Shown: positions 32,325-44,817 of the stretch, in pieces
Position numbering within the stretch: the stretch's first letter is position 1
How the letters are laid out: each line of letters starts with the position of its first letter
The notes under the pieces: model-generated
What the model saw: the letters and a program-made list of their open reading frames with translations, nothing else
Database searches by the model: none
Told to the model about the DNA's origin: nothing
Assembly (NCBI GenBank): GCA_963682055.1
Contig: OY821749.1
Location: forward strand, 28,589,631 to 28,653,630
Length of the DNA stretch: 64,000 bases
Direction: 5' to 3'
Source of the DNA: Primula veris
Lineage: Eukaryota; Streptophyta; Magnoliopsida; Ericales; Primulaceae
Position numbers and translations under genes: made by a program

Positions 32325-33065
32325 GCAGACCCCCCACATGTCAAATAGACAACATTCTGAAATAAAATACAGAAGCATATATCATCTCTCAAAAACAGCA
32401 TTACATTTTAGAACCAGAGAGAACCACCCACTAACAGCTCGACCTTGACTCGTCGCCAGTTTCCGGCGAGTCATCCGAGACGTTGTACCTTGGGATCGAA
32501 GCGCCAACGCAACCAGAAACCTTAAGGTGGTTGGGCGAATATCGGTTAAGGGCATACTGTTAACAGTAGCCTCGTCTTATTTTATTCTATTCTGTCCATT
32601 TCATTTACGTCTTTTAATTCTGTCCATTTCATTTACGCATTCAATTCTGTCTTTTTTTATTTTAGTATTTCAATTGCTGTCCTTAGCTGTAGCTTTATAT
32701 TCTGTTTGTACTTATCTGTAATTAGTTTAAAGTTCTGTTTTTTGCTGTAATTACTATTCTGTAATTTAATTCTGTAATTAGAATACTTTCAATTCAGTCC
32801 TGTAATTTCAATTTCAAACAGAACAGTCCGGCTGTTAAGTTTGTACTTTCCAGTCCGGCAGTTTCTATTTATTGTAATTCAGTACATCAGATTATTAATT
32901 AATAATAATCTGATAACGTTTGCTTTAATTATTTTCAGTACCTACATGTTGTAATCAGTTTATTGTATTTCATTTGGAAATTAATAAAGATTACACTGGT
33001 TTTAATTAATTCTTGTTTAGTCCTTTTATTATTATTAATTGTTATTTCGTACACGGAAACCAACA

Positions 33066-33418
33066 ATCTTAACCGATACCCTGTTGTTTCTTTCGTGTAT
33101 TGATTAATACAATTATTTATTTTTTATAAGGAATAATGCTTTCTTGTTTTCAATTCTAAATTATATTAGAAATTGAATTACAACGAAAAAATTCCAAACA
33201 GTTTTAATTTTATTTTTGAATCTTGTTGATACCAACCGTATTGGTATTCAATAAGAATCGTTCAATCCTTTTAATATCAACCGTATTGATATTTAAAAGG
33301 ATAAAAGTTTAATTTTATTTTGTTTGGTAATTCTTTTACAAACTCAAATATCAGTTTTGGTGTTTGTTTATAGAATTTATTGTACACGTATCTCATACGT
33401 TTTGTGTTGTCGTTTCAG
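33066..33418 (+). other. Copia leader with two hairpins
   Basis: Untranslated leader between the LTR and gag. Two inverted repeats share the loop CCGTA: one at about 33218-33259 (stem GATACCAA with TTGGTATT), and one at 33267-33300 (CCTTTTAATATCAA with TTGATATTTAAAAGG). The sequence just before the gag ATG (GTTGTCGTTTCAG) resembles a splice acceptor. Confidence 0.6.
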
Positions 33419-35761
33419 ATGACAAACACGTCGCCTATTCAGTTGCCTATCGAAAGTGAGCATGACCCAATGGTTGGTGGAGATGTCCATAACATTGGGG
33501 GCGATGCGATTGTGGGGGCTACCGCCGATGACGTGGCTGCAGCGGCTGCGGCCATGGCGGATGCTACGGCCAAAGCTGAGGCTGCGGCCGAAGCAGCGGC
33601 CACAGCCAAGGCCGCAGCTAAGGCTGCAGCAAGAGCCAAGGCTGCGGCCAAAGGCAAGGCACCGATGTATTCGGCTGTGCCTACTTTGCCGACTTCTCAT
33701 CTGGAGAAACCGGAAAAGTTCAGGGGAGACAACTTTAAACGTTGGCAGCAAAAGATGCTGTTTTATCTCACGACCCTGAATCTGACCAGGTTTCTCAAGG
33801 AGACTGCTCCCGTCCTAAGCGAGGACGATCTGGACGAGCAGTAGTTCTCTGCGGTTGAGGCATGGAGACATGCCGACTACCTATGCAAGAACTATATCCT
33901 GTGTGCTCTAGATGACACGCTGTTCAGTGTTTTCGAGCCCAAAGCTACTGCAAAGGAGCTATGGGAGACTCTCGAAAATAAGTACAAAGTGAATAACGCT
34001 GGCACAAAGAGATTTGTTGTCACGGACTTTCAGGAGTACCGTATGACTGACAGCAGGGGTGTCATGGAGCAAGTTGAGGAGCTCCAACTCATTTACCATC
34101 GCCTTGAGGCTGAGGGGCTAGTGATAAACGAGCCTTTCCAGGTGGCACTCATGATTGAGAAATTGCCGCCGTCATGGAAAGACTTTCAAAACTACCTGAA
34201 GCACAAGCGGAAGGAAATGAGGTTGGAGGGGCTCATTGAGAAGCTCAATATCGAGGTGAGCAACCGTCGCTCCGTGAGGAGAGTCGGTGGTGCTGTCATC
34301 CCGATGGCAAAGGCCAATGTGGTCGAAAGCTCCAACGTCAAACGGAAACGTTTTGACACCGGAGGCAGTGCTGTTGTCGCAAAGAAATTTGCGGGAATCT
34401 GCTTTGTGTGTAACAGGACCGGCCATCGTGCCACGGACTGTTATGACAATAAAGGCGCTGCTAAGCCTAAGCCCCCTCCGAGGAACTTCAAGGGCAAAGG
34501 GAAGAGGAAAGCTCCAGCTCAGGCTCATCTGGCTGAGGGAAGACGAGATGATGACCACTTTACTGCTGTGGTCTCTGAGGTCAATCTCGTGGGGAGCAAC
34601 CCCAAAGAGTGGTGGCTGGATACCGGCGCCACAAGCCACATCTGCTCAACAAGGTGGATGTTTAAGACCTACGAAGCAGTAGAGGGAGAAAGCTGCTTCA
34701 TGGGAAATTCTGCTACTTCCAAGGTGGAAGGAAAAGGAATGGTGGTGATGAAGATGACCTCTGGAAAAGAGCTGAGGTTGACAAATGTGCTTCATGTTCC
34801 GGATATCCGCAAGAATCTGGTATCAGGATCGGTGATGGTGAAGAACGGGTTCAAACTAGTTTTGGAATCCGATAAAATTGTAATCACCAAAAATGGTGTC
34901 TATGTAGGCCGTGGTTATATGACCAACGGCATGTTTAAGTTAAACGTATGGACACCTGCTCCCAATAAAGGTGCTAAAGCTGAGACTAGCACTAGCAATG
35001 TAATGACTGTTGCCCAAGAGGCCAATAAAAATTCGGAGTTTAATTATTTATTTGAGTCATTTCATTTGTGGCATGGTAGATTAGGTCACGTGAATTATAA
35101 TTCTTTAAAGAAATTAATATCACTAAAACTAATACCAAATTTCGTTTTTGATAAGCAGCACAAATGTGAGATTTGTGTAGAGGCAAAATTAACGAAATCA
35201 TCGTTTCAACATGTTGAACGAGAAAGTGAACCTCTCGGTCTAATACACACGGATGTATGCGACTTAAAGTTTATACAAACGCGAGGAGGGAAAAAGTACT
35301 TTATCACCTTTATAGATGATTGTACTAGATACTGTTACGTTTACTTAATGAGAAGTAAAGACGAAGCAGTAGAGAAATTCGCTCTTTATAAGACCGAAGT
35401 TGAAAATCAACTCAATAAGAAAATTAAAACATTGAGAAGTGATAGAGGCGGTGAATATGAATCACCGTTTGAACAGATATGCGCTGAAAGCGGCATTATA
35501 CATCAAACCACAGCCCCATACACTCCCGAGCAAAATGGAGTTGCTGAGCGTAAAAATAGAACGCTAAAGGAAATGATGAATGCTATGCTAATCAGTTCTG
35601 GTTTACCCCAGAACATGTGGGGGGAAGCGATACTTTCCGCTAACTATGTTTTAAATAAGTTACCACATAAGAAGCGAGAAAAGACTCCATATGAATTATG
35701 GAAAGGTCATCAACCCAGTTATAAGAACCTGCGGGTTTGGGGTTGTCTCGCAAACTTTTAA
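33419..35761 (+). pseudogene. Copia gag-protease-integrase polyprotein, one amber codon, truncated
   Basis: One frame from the ATG at 33419 to 35761, broken only by TAG at 33842-33844. The N-terminus has an Ala/Lys-rich insert (about residues 40-80). The gag core follows (FRGDNFKRWQQKMLFYL, LPPSWKDFQNYLKHKRKEM) with a CX2CX4HX4C zinc knuckle (CFVCNRTGHRATDC). Protease has the active site WWLDTGATSHICS. The pre-integrase zinc region (LWHGRLGHVNYNSL) is followed by the integrase core with its acidic triad: HTDVCD, RSDRGGEYES and EQNGVAERKNRTL. It ends at LRVWGCLANF, where the integrase C-terminus, reverse transcriptase and RNase H should follow. The open frame indicates a recent element. The amber codon and missing half mean it cannot act by itself. 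Confidence 0.92.
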
Positions 35762-38460
35762 TATACGTTTCTTTTAGTGAGAGAGAGTCCTCTTTACCAA
35801 AGAAAGGCGCTTTTTAGAAATACGTTACAAGACTCGATTCTTTCAGAAATACAAGCTCAGCATCACTGTAAGCTTCTAAATACAAAGGATAAAATAATAA
35901 CAGTTTATCGCACACAAATTTAATAAGGTTTATGGGTATTTTTTTGTTGCTATAAAACTTTCATATATAATCATGAATTCTGCAGCCACTTTGCAGGAGG
36001 CCAATTTTCTTAGTACTGTATACATAACCTAATTAAGGAAGAGTTTAACATTTTAATCTTTCCATTATTTACGACTTAGAAGTCACATTCAAGTAAAAAC
36101 ACAAAAGAAACGAATTTAAAAGCCAAACTACCGGTTTATATTTTATAGTCTCTGCAAAAAAAGAAACAATAACACGAAAACTAAATCCCTAATTAGCTTT
36201 ATCTTACTTAGATAAGATTTGATCTCATCAAACGTAATAAGCAAGTGATGTATAATCAGTGGGTTTTTTGTCCTTACCCCAAATCATAGACCAGTTGAAA
36301 AAATTTACGATAGTGAAAGGTAAATCAATTGGCAGATAAACTAGGGCTCTTTTTTAGACTCAATGGAACACGGTTTTACTTTTATTAGGGGGTTGAATTT
36401 TTAATCTGTGAGTATCTTTTGTTAATGCATTAACGTGACAAAGAAAAAATTAGAGGTTTTTAGATGCTTTCTGACTATTTTCTGATGGCTAATCCGAAAT
36501 AGTAAGGAGTGCAACTAAGCAAGCAATATCTATTCATTAATTTTGTTTCGAATATCTAGCTAATTGGTCTAACACGACATGTTATGGAGATCATGTGGTG
36601 GCTTACCGGCTTTGACAATTAAATCATATTAATAATGAAGTTAGTCTAGTTAGATAATCTTTTAAATTTGAATACTAATATGATTCATATTCATTACGTT
36701 TGGTGCTCTTTGGTGGTCTTAGGAGAGGGTATAAGGAGAGGCGTTTGTTTTCTTTGGTGCTCTTTTTCCGGTGAAACATGAGGTTTTCTGGTTTTTTAAG
36801 TCATGTTTTTTCATCTTTCTAACAATAATCTTTTGTATGACTCTTTTAGTCAAATTTCAGAATAGTTTGTTGATGTAATGACTACTATGGGTGTTTATCT
36901 CATAGAGACCTTATTTATATAAGTTTTTGTTTGGAAAAAAATATATATATATATATTCATTATGTTTACGGGAGCTATGAAAGCAACTAGAAAAACGAGA
37001 ATGATGCCCTTTGGTAAAACGTAAAATAGTACATAAAGTAAAAACAGCTTACCAAAGATTGCATTTAAACTATTCACTCCTATAATCGATGAATCTCTAC
37101 AAGTTCTCACTAAGGCACAGTTAATTGGACGCTTACAGGATAATAGTTTATGAAATTAAAGTGTATTGCTAAAACAAATAAAAGATACTGGATCAGACCA
37201 ATGCATTAGAAAATCTTTTGCTAAAACATATGGTCAGACCAATCACAACACCAGTCTCGGACTTTTGGATCTCGGAGGCGACAAAAAAATAGAAATATTA
37301 TTTTAATTATAAATGTGATACAAAATTAATTTAATTTAATTATAACAAAACATTCATACTTTTCTAAAAACCACTCAACCTGTTTTGAACTGACTTATTT
37401 GTTAGTGGATCAAACCTTAATTATTATTGAAGCAGTAGACATTTTATTAATTATTATTAAAAAGAGACAATTTGAGGCAAGTGCAATTTTACATATTTTA
37501 TTAAGCGTAGACTCATAACATACGTCTTATTTAAGTTGTAGTCTAAAATATAAAAATAGATAAGTTTTTTTTATAATCAAAACAGATAAAAATATAAAAG
37601 TATATGAAACATTAACATGCATATGTATCGAAGCCAATAATCTGTATTTTAAATTTGAAAGCTAATTTAAACGTGAAAATCTACTTTTAAGCGTTGAATC
37701 AGTTACAAAAGTCAATAATATGTATTTTGAAAAAGCTGATGGCTCGGGACTAAAATTTAAACAAGTTTTGGGACAGAAATAAAACTTAAATAAGTCAAAC
37801 TTTTTTTAACATGTCAACAATTAACTCATCTTACAACAACGAAATAAGGCTCATTGGTGGAAGTCAAATTTAATAAAAAATTTGTTCATGTGCAACTATT
37901 CTTATAATTTTTTTAAATGTAGATCAAATTACAAGTGATAAAAAAATATTAGTAACTTTTTGGTATTTTTTTTTTACTTAATAATTCAAACAAACACTAA
38001 AAAAAACTAAAAAAACAATTTTTAAGTTATTTTTTTTACACTGATATATTTCTCGTATAGATTATAATATATATTTTTTATCTTAAAATTTTTTTTTAAC
38101 ATATTTTTTACATTTTGATATCTTTCCCGTATAGATTATAATATATTTTTTAAGGTTAAAAACAACTTTTAACCTTGTTTTTACATTTTAACATCTTTCC
38201 CGTATAGATTATAAGTTATTTTTTTAAGCTTAAAAACAACTTTTAAACTATTTTTTAGTGGACCAGATGAATAAAACTTAAAAAAGTTCCGACACATGAC
38301 ATATATTTAAAAAATCTTATAAAATATTACACGGGGATATTCATTTGGTTTTAGAAACGACTCTTTTAACTGAATCATTCGTTGGTGGACCAAATTTTAA
38401 TTAAAACATAAACCAGCCTATTATTTATTAAAGGTTCTTTTAATACAACAATATCAGTCC
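35762..38460. other. AT-rich intergenic region
   Basis: No gene is recognised; short ORFs such as 36895-37110 (minus) are low-complexity. A (TA)n run is at about 36942-36956, and tandem repeats lie at 38036-38265. Confidence 0.5.
38036..38265. repeat. Three tandem copies of a 70-75 bp AT-rich unit
   Basis: Each copy carries ATATCTTTCCCGTATAGATT followed by ATAA (the first with TTTCTCGTATAG). The second and third also share TTAAAAACAACTTTTAAAC-like sequence. Confidence 0.8.
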
Positions 38461-38530
38461 AAGCCCAATTAATTAAAAGCCCAATATAAATCTCCTCTCA
38501 CAGAAACCCTATCAACACTATTATAAAACC
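38461..38530 (+). promoter_or_regulatory. RPL12 promoter: two site II motifs, telo-box, TATA box
   Basis: AGCCCA (reverse of the site II core TGGGCT) occurs at 38462-38467 and 38478-38483. The telo-box AAACCCTA is at 38504-38511 and TTATAAAA at 38521-38528, about 90 bp before the ATG. Site II motifs (TCP-factor sites) paired with telo-boxes are a known hallmark of plant ribosomal protein promoters and coordinate expression in dividing cells. The 5' UTR is a CT/TA-rich stretch. Confidence 0.8.
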
Positions 38531-38618
38531 CTCGCGCCTCCACTCTCTCTCTCTCTCTATATCATTCTCTCTCTATATATATAACTCTCTCACTAGAACC
38601 ACCACATAAGCAGGAAAA

Positions 38619-41600
38619 ATGCCGCCAAAGCTAGATCCATCTGCGATAGTGGAGGTGTATGTACGAGTCACCGGAGGAGAAGTCGGAGCAGCTAGTTCTC
38701 TCGCTCCCAAAATCGGACCTCTCGGTCTTTCTCCTAAGAAGATCGGTGAAGATATCGCTAAGGAAACTGCTAAGGACTGGAAGGGCTTACGTGTCACCGT
38801 TAAACTCACCGTTCAGAACCGTCAAGCTAAGGTACCGGAATTATTATTTTTAGTTATTTAATGATTTTTATTATTATTGTTTTAAGTTTTGTATCTCTCA
38901 TTAAAATAGTGTGTTACTTTACGGGTCGGGTTAGGTTAAAATTTAATTCAGTTGCTATACCTTTAATTGTGCTGATCTTATACAATGTTGTATACGTTTT
39001 TTTATTGAATGTGGATATTTGTTATTAATTAGGTGACGGTAACAGAATGCATTTTTTTTTAATTAATGGATTTATTTTTATTGTTATTATTGTTATGCTT
39101 TTAGTATCTTTCATTTTTGATTGTTTTGTATTTTGGATAGTACAATTAGTAAATATGAATGAGAATAGAAATAATGTTATTCTTTTTTGGTCGATAACTA
39201 TTGTTTTTATTGTTATCATTTTGGCTGTTGTGTTTTATTGTTCATGAGTTAGTCGTTTGCATTTGGTTTAGAATTTGTAATTTGGAATTCTGTTTATGGT
39301 TTGGATGATTAAAGGCATGTAAGTCTATATTTGTTGATTGTTTGGTGAACTGTAAATGCGTACTTTAATAGTATTGATGAAGAGCAATGTTGGGCATTTT
39401 AACATTTTGAACCGTAGGAAAAGCTTTGTCTTGTGATTGAAAATTCATTTTGCTGAAGTTATTTGACCATGTCAGAATTAAGGATCTATAATCGAGTGAA
39501 CGTATCAATGAAGTTCCAAGTAGATCTTTTGTTTAACTATCTGGATTATACTTATATTTAAATCTTTAGTTTTAAATTCATGCTTGAATATGCTTTGAAA
39601 ATATATAACCCAGGTTATTGAACTCACGTTGTAGGTTTAGGCCGTGTTGAAGGAAATTAGTCAATAGACACTAAATTTTGATGGTTCAGGACACTATTTT
39701 ATAACGAACGCTGTAAAAATATTAGGGACAATCCATGGAAATTGAGAAGTAGAATAGGACAGAATGTGCATATATTTTTTTCTAAAATGGGGATACTCCA
39801 TTGATGTAAATGACTCCTTTAAATTTGGATATTTAAGATACCGAGTTAGTTTTTGTAGTGTGTTTGGGTTTGAATTTCAACTTTATTTAAATATTATGTT
39901 ACATAAGCAATGCAATCCTAAACGTGCTTCCAGAGTTTTTTGGTGGCAGTGGCTAAATAATCGAAATGGTTGTGTTCATGGTCTATAGAGGGATACTTTA
40001 CGAAACAATTGCTTTAAAGCTGATATTGTTTGACAGATTTGCTCTACGTACGTATTAATCTTGTGCAATTTTGATGTGAGGGAGTATCCTGCATTTGCTA
40101 TTCATTTTTGCATATGTACAACATTAAATCTAGAGTAATACATTTGCATGTACAACTGCTGTTAATATTTTTTGGTTTTTATTTTGAGTTGATGTGTCGC
40201 TAACCCACTACTATATATATTTGCTTGTCTTTGTATTTTGTTTCCCTCGCTGGGCTTTTCCTGAAGTTGAGGGACCAAATTAATTTCACTGCTGAAATTA
40301 GGAATTTATGAATATTTCAAAGAAAATCTGAAGATAAGTAGAGATTTTGTTAAATTATGTGGACCATTGTCGTATTTGGTTCTTCTTATTTTAAACTAAT
40401 GTTGAAATTGTTTAAAATGTAATGCCCATGCGTTATTTAGCTCACATGTGATTTTATGGTTTTAAAAAAAACAGGCAATAGGAACTTAAATTAACATTGA
40501 ATTTGTTGGTTCTGGACAACAATTTTCAAAGGACCTCTGTTGATTTTGTGTAGGCATTTGAAAATGGCGGATAATCCATTGATAATATCATTTTGAGTTT
40601 GGAACTCCGTAGATTTATAGAAGGCTTTTAAAAATGGAGGATAGTATATTGATACATCGTGTTGTGTTTGGAACTTTTTTTAATTTTGGATGAATATGAA
40701 CTGAGTTAGTTTTTGTTGTATGTATGGTCTGAATGGCAAGTTTATTGAAACAATACGTCCCATGAGCAGTTCAATCTAAAATCTGTTATTTGTCTGATTG
40801 TAGCAACTAGATGTCTTTAGCCAAGTAATTGAAATGGTCTTCTGAGTTCTGAGGGTTAACATTTATCAATGAACTTGCTTGTTATCTTTTCAAATTCCCC
40901 ACTTTTCAAATACCTTGAATAACCATGTTTCTGATTATTATAGGTGGCTTTTCTAATGATGTGTTTTTGGTTAAATAGAAGCAATCGATAGCAAAAGTTC
41001 AATCCTAAAGTAGCACTTTTATTATCAAACTTGGTGAAAGGTTTCTGGTTAACATCAAATGGGTTTAGAATCTAGATTTTAGAATTTTGCTATTGGACTC
41101 CATTAAACATTCATAAATCATTCAAGGCGAGGTTTTTTTTCAAACAGATGCATTCTTCTTTATAATACCAGAAAGAATATCCAAAATTCAGTATTCTGCA
41201 GGATTTTTTCCCATGCCTACACTTCTGTTGGGCATTTTAAAATCCACATGTTTGCATTAACTTTAAATGCAGTACTATTGTTTTTTTACATATAACAATA
41301 GTTTTACTCCTGTCAGTAGAAATGGAATGATACCACTACTTTTAATTTACGGTCTTCTTTTTGAAGTGACTGCTAAGTGCTAATAATTTCATTTTGCATT
41401 TCCCTTCAAGGTGTCTGTTGTGCCCTCCGCTGCTGCTCTTGTGATCAAAGCCCTTAAGGAGCCAGAAAGAGACAGGAAAAAGGTTAAAAATATCAAGCAC
41501 ACAGGGAACATCACCCTTGAAGAAGTTATTGATATAGCACGGATAATGAGTCCTAGGTCCATGGCCAAGAGTTTGGTTGGTACTGTGAAGGAGATACTCG

Positions 41601-41698
41601 GTACATGTGTATCTGTTGGGTGTACTGTTGATGGCAAGGACCCAAAAGACCTCCAAACAGAGATTGATGATGGGGATGTGGAGGTGCCAGAAGTGTGA
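38619..41698 (+). CDS. RPL12: Cytosolic 60S ribosomal protein L12 (uL11), two exons
   Basis: Exons are 38619-38831 and 41411-41698. The intron is GT-AG, phase 0 and 2579 bp long. The product has 166 aa, the normal plant length. Exon 1 begins [20 protein letters not shown] and contains the N-terminal domain with the proline-rich [18 protein letters not shown]. Exon 2 encodes the rRNA-binding C-terminal domain ([59 protein letters not shown]) and ends [11 protein letters not shown]12/uL11 binds 25S rRNA at the GTPase-associated centre beside the stalk base and helps elongation-factor function. The promoter has site II and telo-box motifs. I searched the long intron by eye for snoRNA boxes and found no convincing one. 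Confidence 0.97.
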
Positions 41699-43710
41699 TG
41701 TGTGGGCTTCTTTGATGTAATACTGCGTCTCTGTTTTTGATTTTGTTAAATTAGCCTGATTACTTTTGAAGTTCATGGATTGCAGAGATGTAGTTTTTGG
41801 ATGGTTAGTGTTTTCTTGAAATGATGATTATTATGAATTAGCTGATGTGATTGATTTTGGTCACATATTTGCCTCTTCTTCTTTTTTAATCCTAATGAGA
41901 ATCTTGTTTTTTTCACATATCTGGTTGGTGCTTAGTAGATTTTGCCTTTTCTTATAGTTGTAGCTGTTTCATCATATAATTCAAAACCAGCTTTGTTTTG
42001 AATTTCTGAAACTACAAGGTATCAGAGGTTCAAGTCTTTGCTCCAATTTTTGGATACGTTGTACTGTTGTTAAGCAAAAGTATTGAGGTTAAAAATGCAT
42101 AATTTGTCAGGTTATTAAAAGTTGCGTCTTTTCAGCAGGAGATGTTAATTGTGATTCAACTCTTGAGGGGTTCTAATTGTGCATGAACCTATTTGTCTTT
42201 ACTGGTTTGAAATATTACTCCAATTGTTTATTAGTTGTTGCTTATCTCATACTCCCCCGTCTAGCGTTCTTCTTTCCATTGTAGTACGTAGCAAAATAAT
42301 TGTCCAAGTTTTTTTTTGAATTACTCGTAACCTCATTTTTTAAGTAAAAAATTGGGTTTTGTTTAAAATTGTTGGCATTTTTTTATATTTGAAATAAAAT
42401 TGTGTCATTCTGTCAAAGTTTCAAAGCAGGATACTGGCTGTGTCGGATTTGTGTCAGTTGGCTATTTGATTTTAGTATTTATTGGGTTTTTGGAGCTGAT
42501 GATTTAGATCAATATAATTTGAATTTTGTGTAGAGTTTGTACTTTCTATACATTTGGCTTGTGGGTTTCATACGAAAACTGTTGTACTGCTGCATTTTTC
42601 GGAAAATCTTGTGAGCTTTATTTATGCAATGTCAAGGGTGAACTTGATCGGCCAAAATCTTAATCTAATTGGTGAGTTAAATTTTTTTTAAATTAACCAT
42701 TGTCAAGTTAACCATTTTAAAAGTTAAATTTTTTGATTAACTTTTGAGAATTTTCTCAAAGGGTTTGCCGTAGATGTTAACTTGTTAGGATCTAAATTTT
42801 TCCTGCTGTACTTGAGCTCAGTAGTTTAGCTCCATGAAATGGATGTTTATAGTATTTGTTGTTAATTCTGGAGTGTTGTCAGATTTTTTTGATACTGCTT
42901 TTACTGATCTACGAATAGCATGGCCATATTCTTCCTGCTAACCGAAGTGGTTTCATCATATAACCCCTGATATGGAGAAAGTTTGCATACGTATAAATAT
43001 TAAACAAAATCTCATTTAAGTGTGTCAATTCAGAAGTGGGATATGCAGTGGTAAAACCCGGATTGGATCGGGAGAGGCTGAAATCCATTTTTTGGGTGAA
43101 TCGGCTGAAATCCATTGATGAGTCATGTATCAATGTATGCTAAAGCTGGATGGAAATTAGATTTATATTCCATAATGCATGCATAAATTTTTACTATTAA
43201 AATTAGGAAGTCATTACCATCTAGATTTTCTCTGATTCTACAATTCGTGCAAAGTTATTTTCTCAAAATTTCCCCTCATATAGATGGAGCTCCCTCCCTC
43301 CCATGCATGAAATCCTATTTATGTGAGTAAAAAATAACCACAGATAAAAAGAATTACCATCCATCCAAAATACCCTCAATCATATGTGAGATCATAAGGC
43401 AGGAATTCACTGTACAATCATTACCACTCTTTTAATAGTGTTTTCATGAGCCATTATTCATGTTTCCAGTCCATGTTATACATAGACCATCACCCTTTAT
43501 TGATTTCTCAATTCATAAACCATTCTGTTTATAGAAACATAATCAACCCATTGGACTTTGCAGAAAAAATCATCATATTCAATCTCTCTTTCTTCTGTTT
43601 ATCATCAGGAGGAAGAGATTTTTTTGTTCCTTGGTTTGTTTTCCTTGTCATCACATTTGCTCGCTCTCATCCTTAAAGTAAGCCTGTCAATTTTCTCTAA
43701 TTAGCTTAAA
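41699..43710. other. 3' UTR of RPL12 and intergenic region
   Basis: The first 250 bp are T-rich and probably 3' UTR. No coding family is seen in the rest. The last few hundred bases before 43711 may be promoter and 5' UTR of the 52-aa ORF. Confidence 0.45.
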
Positions 43711-43869
43711 ATGGCAAAGAAGATTAGGAATTCAAATGCTTGGATCAGAAGCCCAAATACTTGGGTCGAGGTTGCTCCTGCTCTGATGGCATACGTGCGT
43801 AGACCGTCTTGTTCTCCCCAATTAGAGACCATCAGAGAGGAAAGATACGAAGGACATGACGAAGATTAA
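43711..43869 (+). CDS. 52-aa small protein, likely a real plant gene
   Basis: ATG at 43711 to TAA at 43867-43869. It begins MAKKIRNSNAWIRSPNTWVE, then VAPALMAYVRRPSCSPQLET, then IREERYEGHDED. Composition (basic start, a WVEVAPAL core, Pro/Arg middle, acidic end) is protein-like and lacks the low complexity of surrounding sequence. I recall similar short plant proteins with a WVEVAPAL...LETI(x)EE pattern but cannot name a family with certainty. No signal peptide or membrane segment is seen. Function unknown. Confidence 0.55.
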   Translation: MAKKIRNSNAWIRSPNTWVEVAPALMAYVRRPSCSPQLETIREERYEGHDED

Positions 43870-44777
43870 ATTTCATGCTCTTTCAATACATACGTTTTAG
43901 TTATATAGGTGCTAGTATTTCGTGTTTGTTTGATGCAGACCTGTAGTACTACATGTTGGTAATACGTGATGACTAGCTATCTATTAATGTAAATAATTCA
44001 ATATAGTTTTGTGTTTTGCTTTGATGTGTTGTAACTAGCTAGTAACTGATGAAGGTGCTGCAATAGACGGGTTAAGTTGCTCTTAATTTTGGACTGGAAC
44101 ACAACTTCAAATTCTGAATATATACTTTTTCCTAATAAGTCAGGAAAATCGTTCAATTATAACCGATACATCCGTGCAAGGCAACGTCCATACTCCATAA
44201 GGTCAAGAAGAAAAAGAAGCCAGAGGCGAACATTCTTTCAAACTCGCTCCTATAAAAATATTTATTGAGAAAACGTCAGATAATTGCAATTATTTCCAAA
44301 CTGAAAATAAATAAATACTAAACTAGAGAAACGAAAATCAAGGAAAGTCTGTCTTCCTATCACACAAGTGATTCCACGAACTAATGCTCCAAATGTTACA
44401 AGTTTTTTTTCAAGTCGTTTGATATCATAATTTTTAATTGGCATGTAACCTTATTGCATTGGCAACAGATCTAGACGAATTGAAAAAGGGAGACTAGCCG
44501 TTGATTAGAGAATATCAAGTCTTTTGTATAAGTTAATTTATGCTTGAAAAAAATATAGTTATGGTTATCAGATTGATTGCTAGCCATTTAAACGCGATGG
44601 AGACGAACTTGTTTCTGCCTACACGTATCTGCACGCAGACTGCCTTAGAGAGATGACAGAGCGGGAGGGTACATAAAGAGGAGAAAGACAATGAGACCAT
44701 AATGAGAATTGAGATAGGGGAGAGAACATATTGCATACACTTATCAAGCATATCACTGTTTCTTAATCATATGTATG

Positions 44778-44817
<40 letters not shown>

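Larger units (their letters stand above)
31596..33065 (+). repeat. Copia LTR, 1470 bp
   Basis: Begins TGTTGGAAAAATG directly after the polypurine tract and ends GGAAACCAACA; TGTTGG and CCAACA are the short inverted ends. It holds a TATA box (CTATAAATAG, 32315-32324) and a minisatellite. The sequence after the 3' end (ATCTTAACCGATACC) does not look like the usual initiator-Met primer site (TGGTATCAGAGC), so either the primer tRNA differs or the site has changed. Only this LTR is present in the window. Confidence 0.8.
30735..35761 (+). mobile_element. Rearranged Ty1/copia retrotransposon (pol end - LTR - gag/PR/INT)
   Basis: Order on the plus strand: RNase H end (to 31038), about 555 bp of non-coding 3' region, a polypurine tract (GTGGGGGAT ending 31595), a full LTR (31596-33065), a leader, and the gag-protease-integrase frame (33419-35761), which breaks off inside integrase. 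A normal element has gag-pol between two LTRs. Here one LTR sits in the middle and reverse transcriptase is absent. This could be a circularly permuted insertion, or a tandem pair sharing one LTR and later trimmed. Confidence 0.8.

Noticed and set aside
31939..32448. Several overlapping Cys/Arg- or Phe/Arg-rich ORFs on both strands
   Set aside because: They are translations of the 19-bp LTR minisatellite in all frames, not proteins.
33439..33657. Minus-strand Ala-rich ORF
   Set aside because: Antisense shadow of the Ala-rich insert in copia gag; the plus frame carries the recognisable domains.
38832..41410. Possible box C/D snoRNA in the RPL12 intron (TTGATGA-like words near 39374 and 39800)
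   Set aside because: C boxes are imperfect, and no D box with flanking terminal stem at a suitable distance could be found.
41342..41776. 144-aa minus-strand ORF
   Set aside because: Antisense of RPL12 exon 2.
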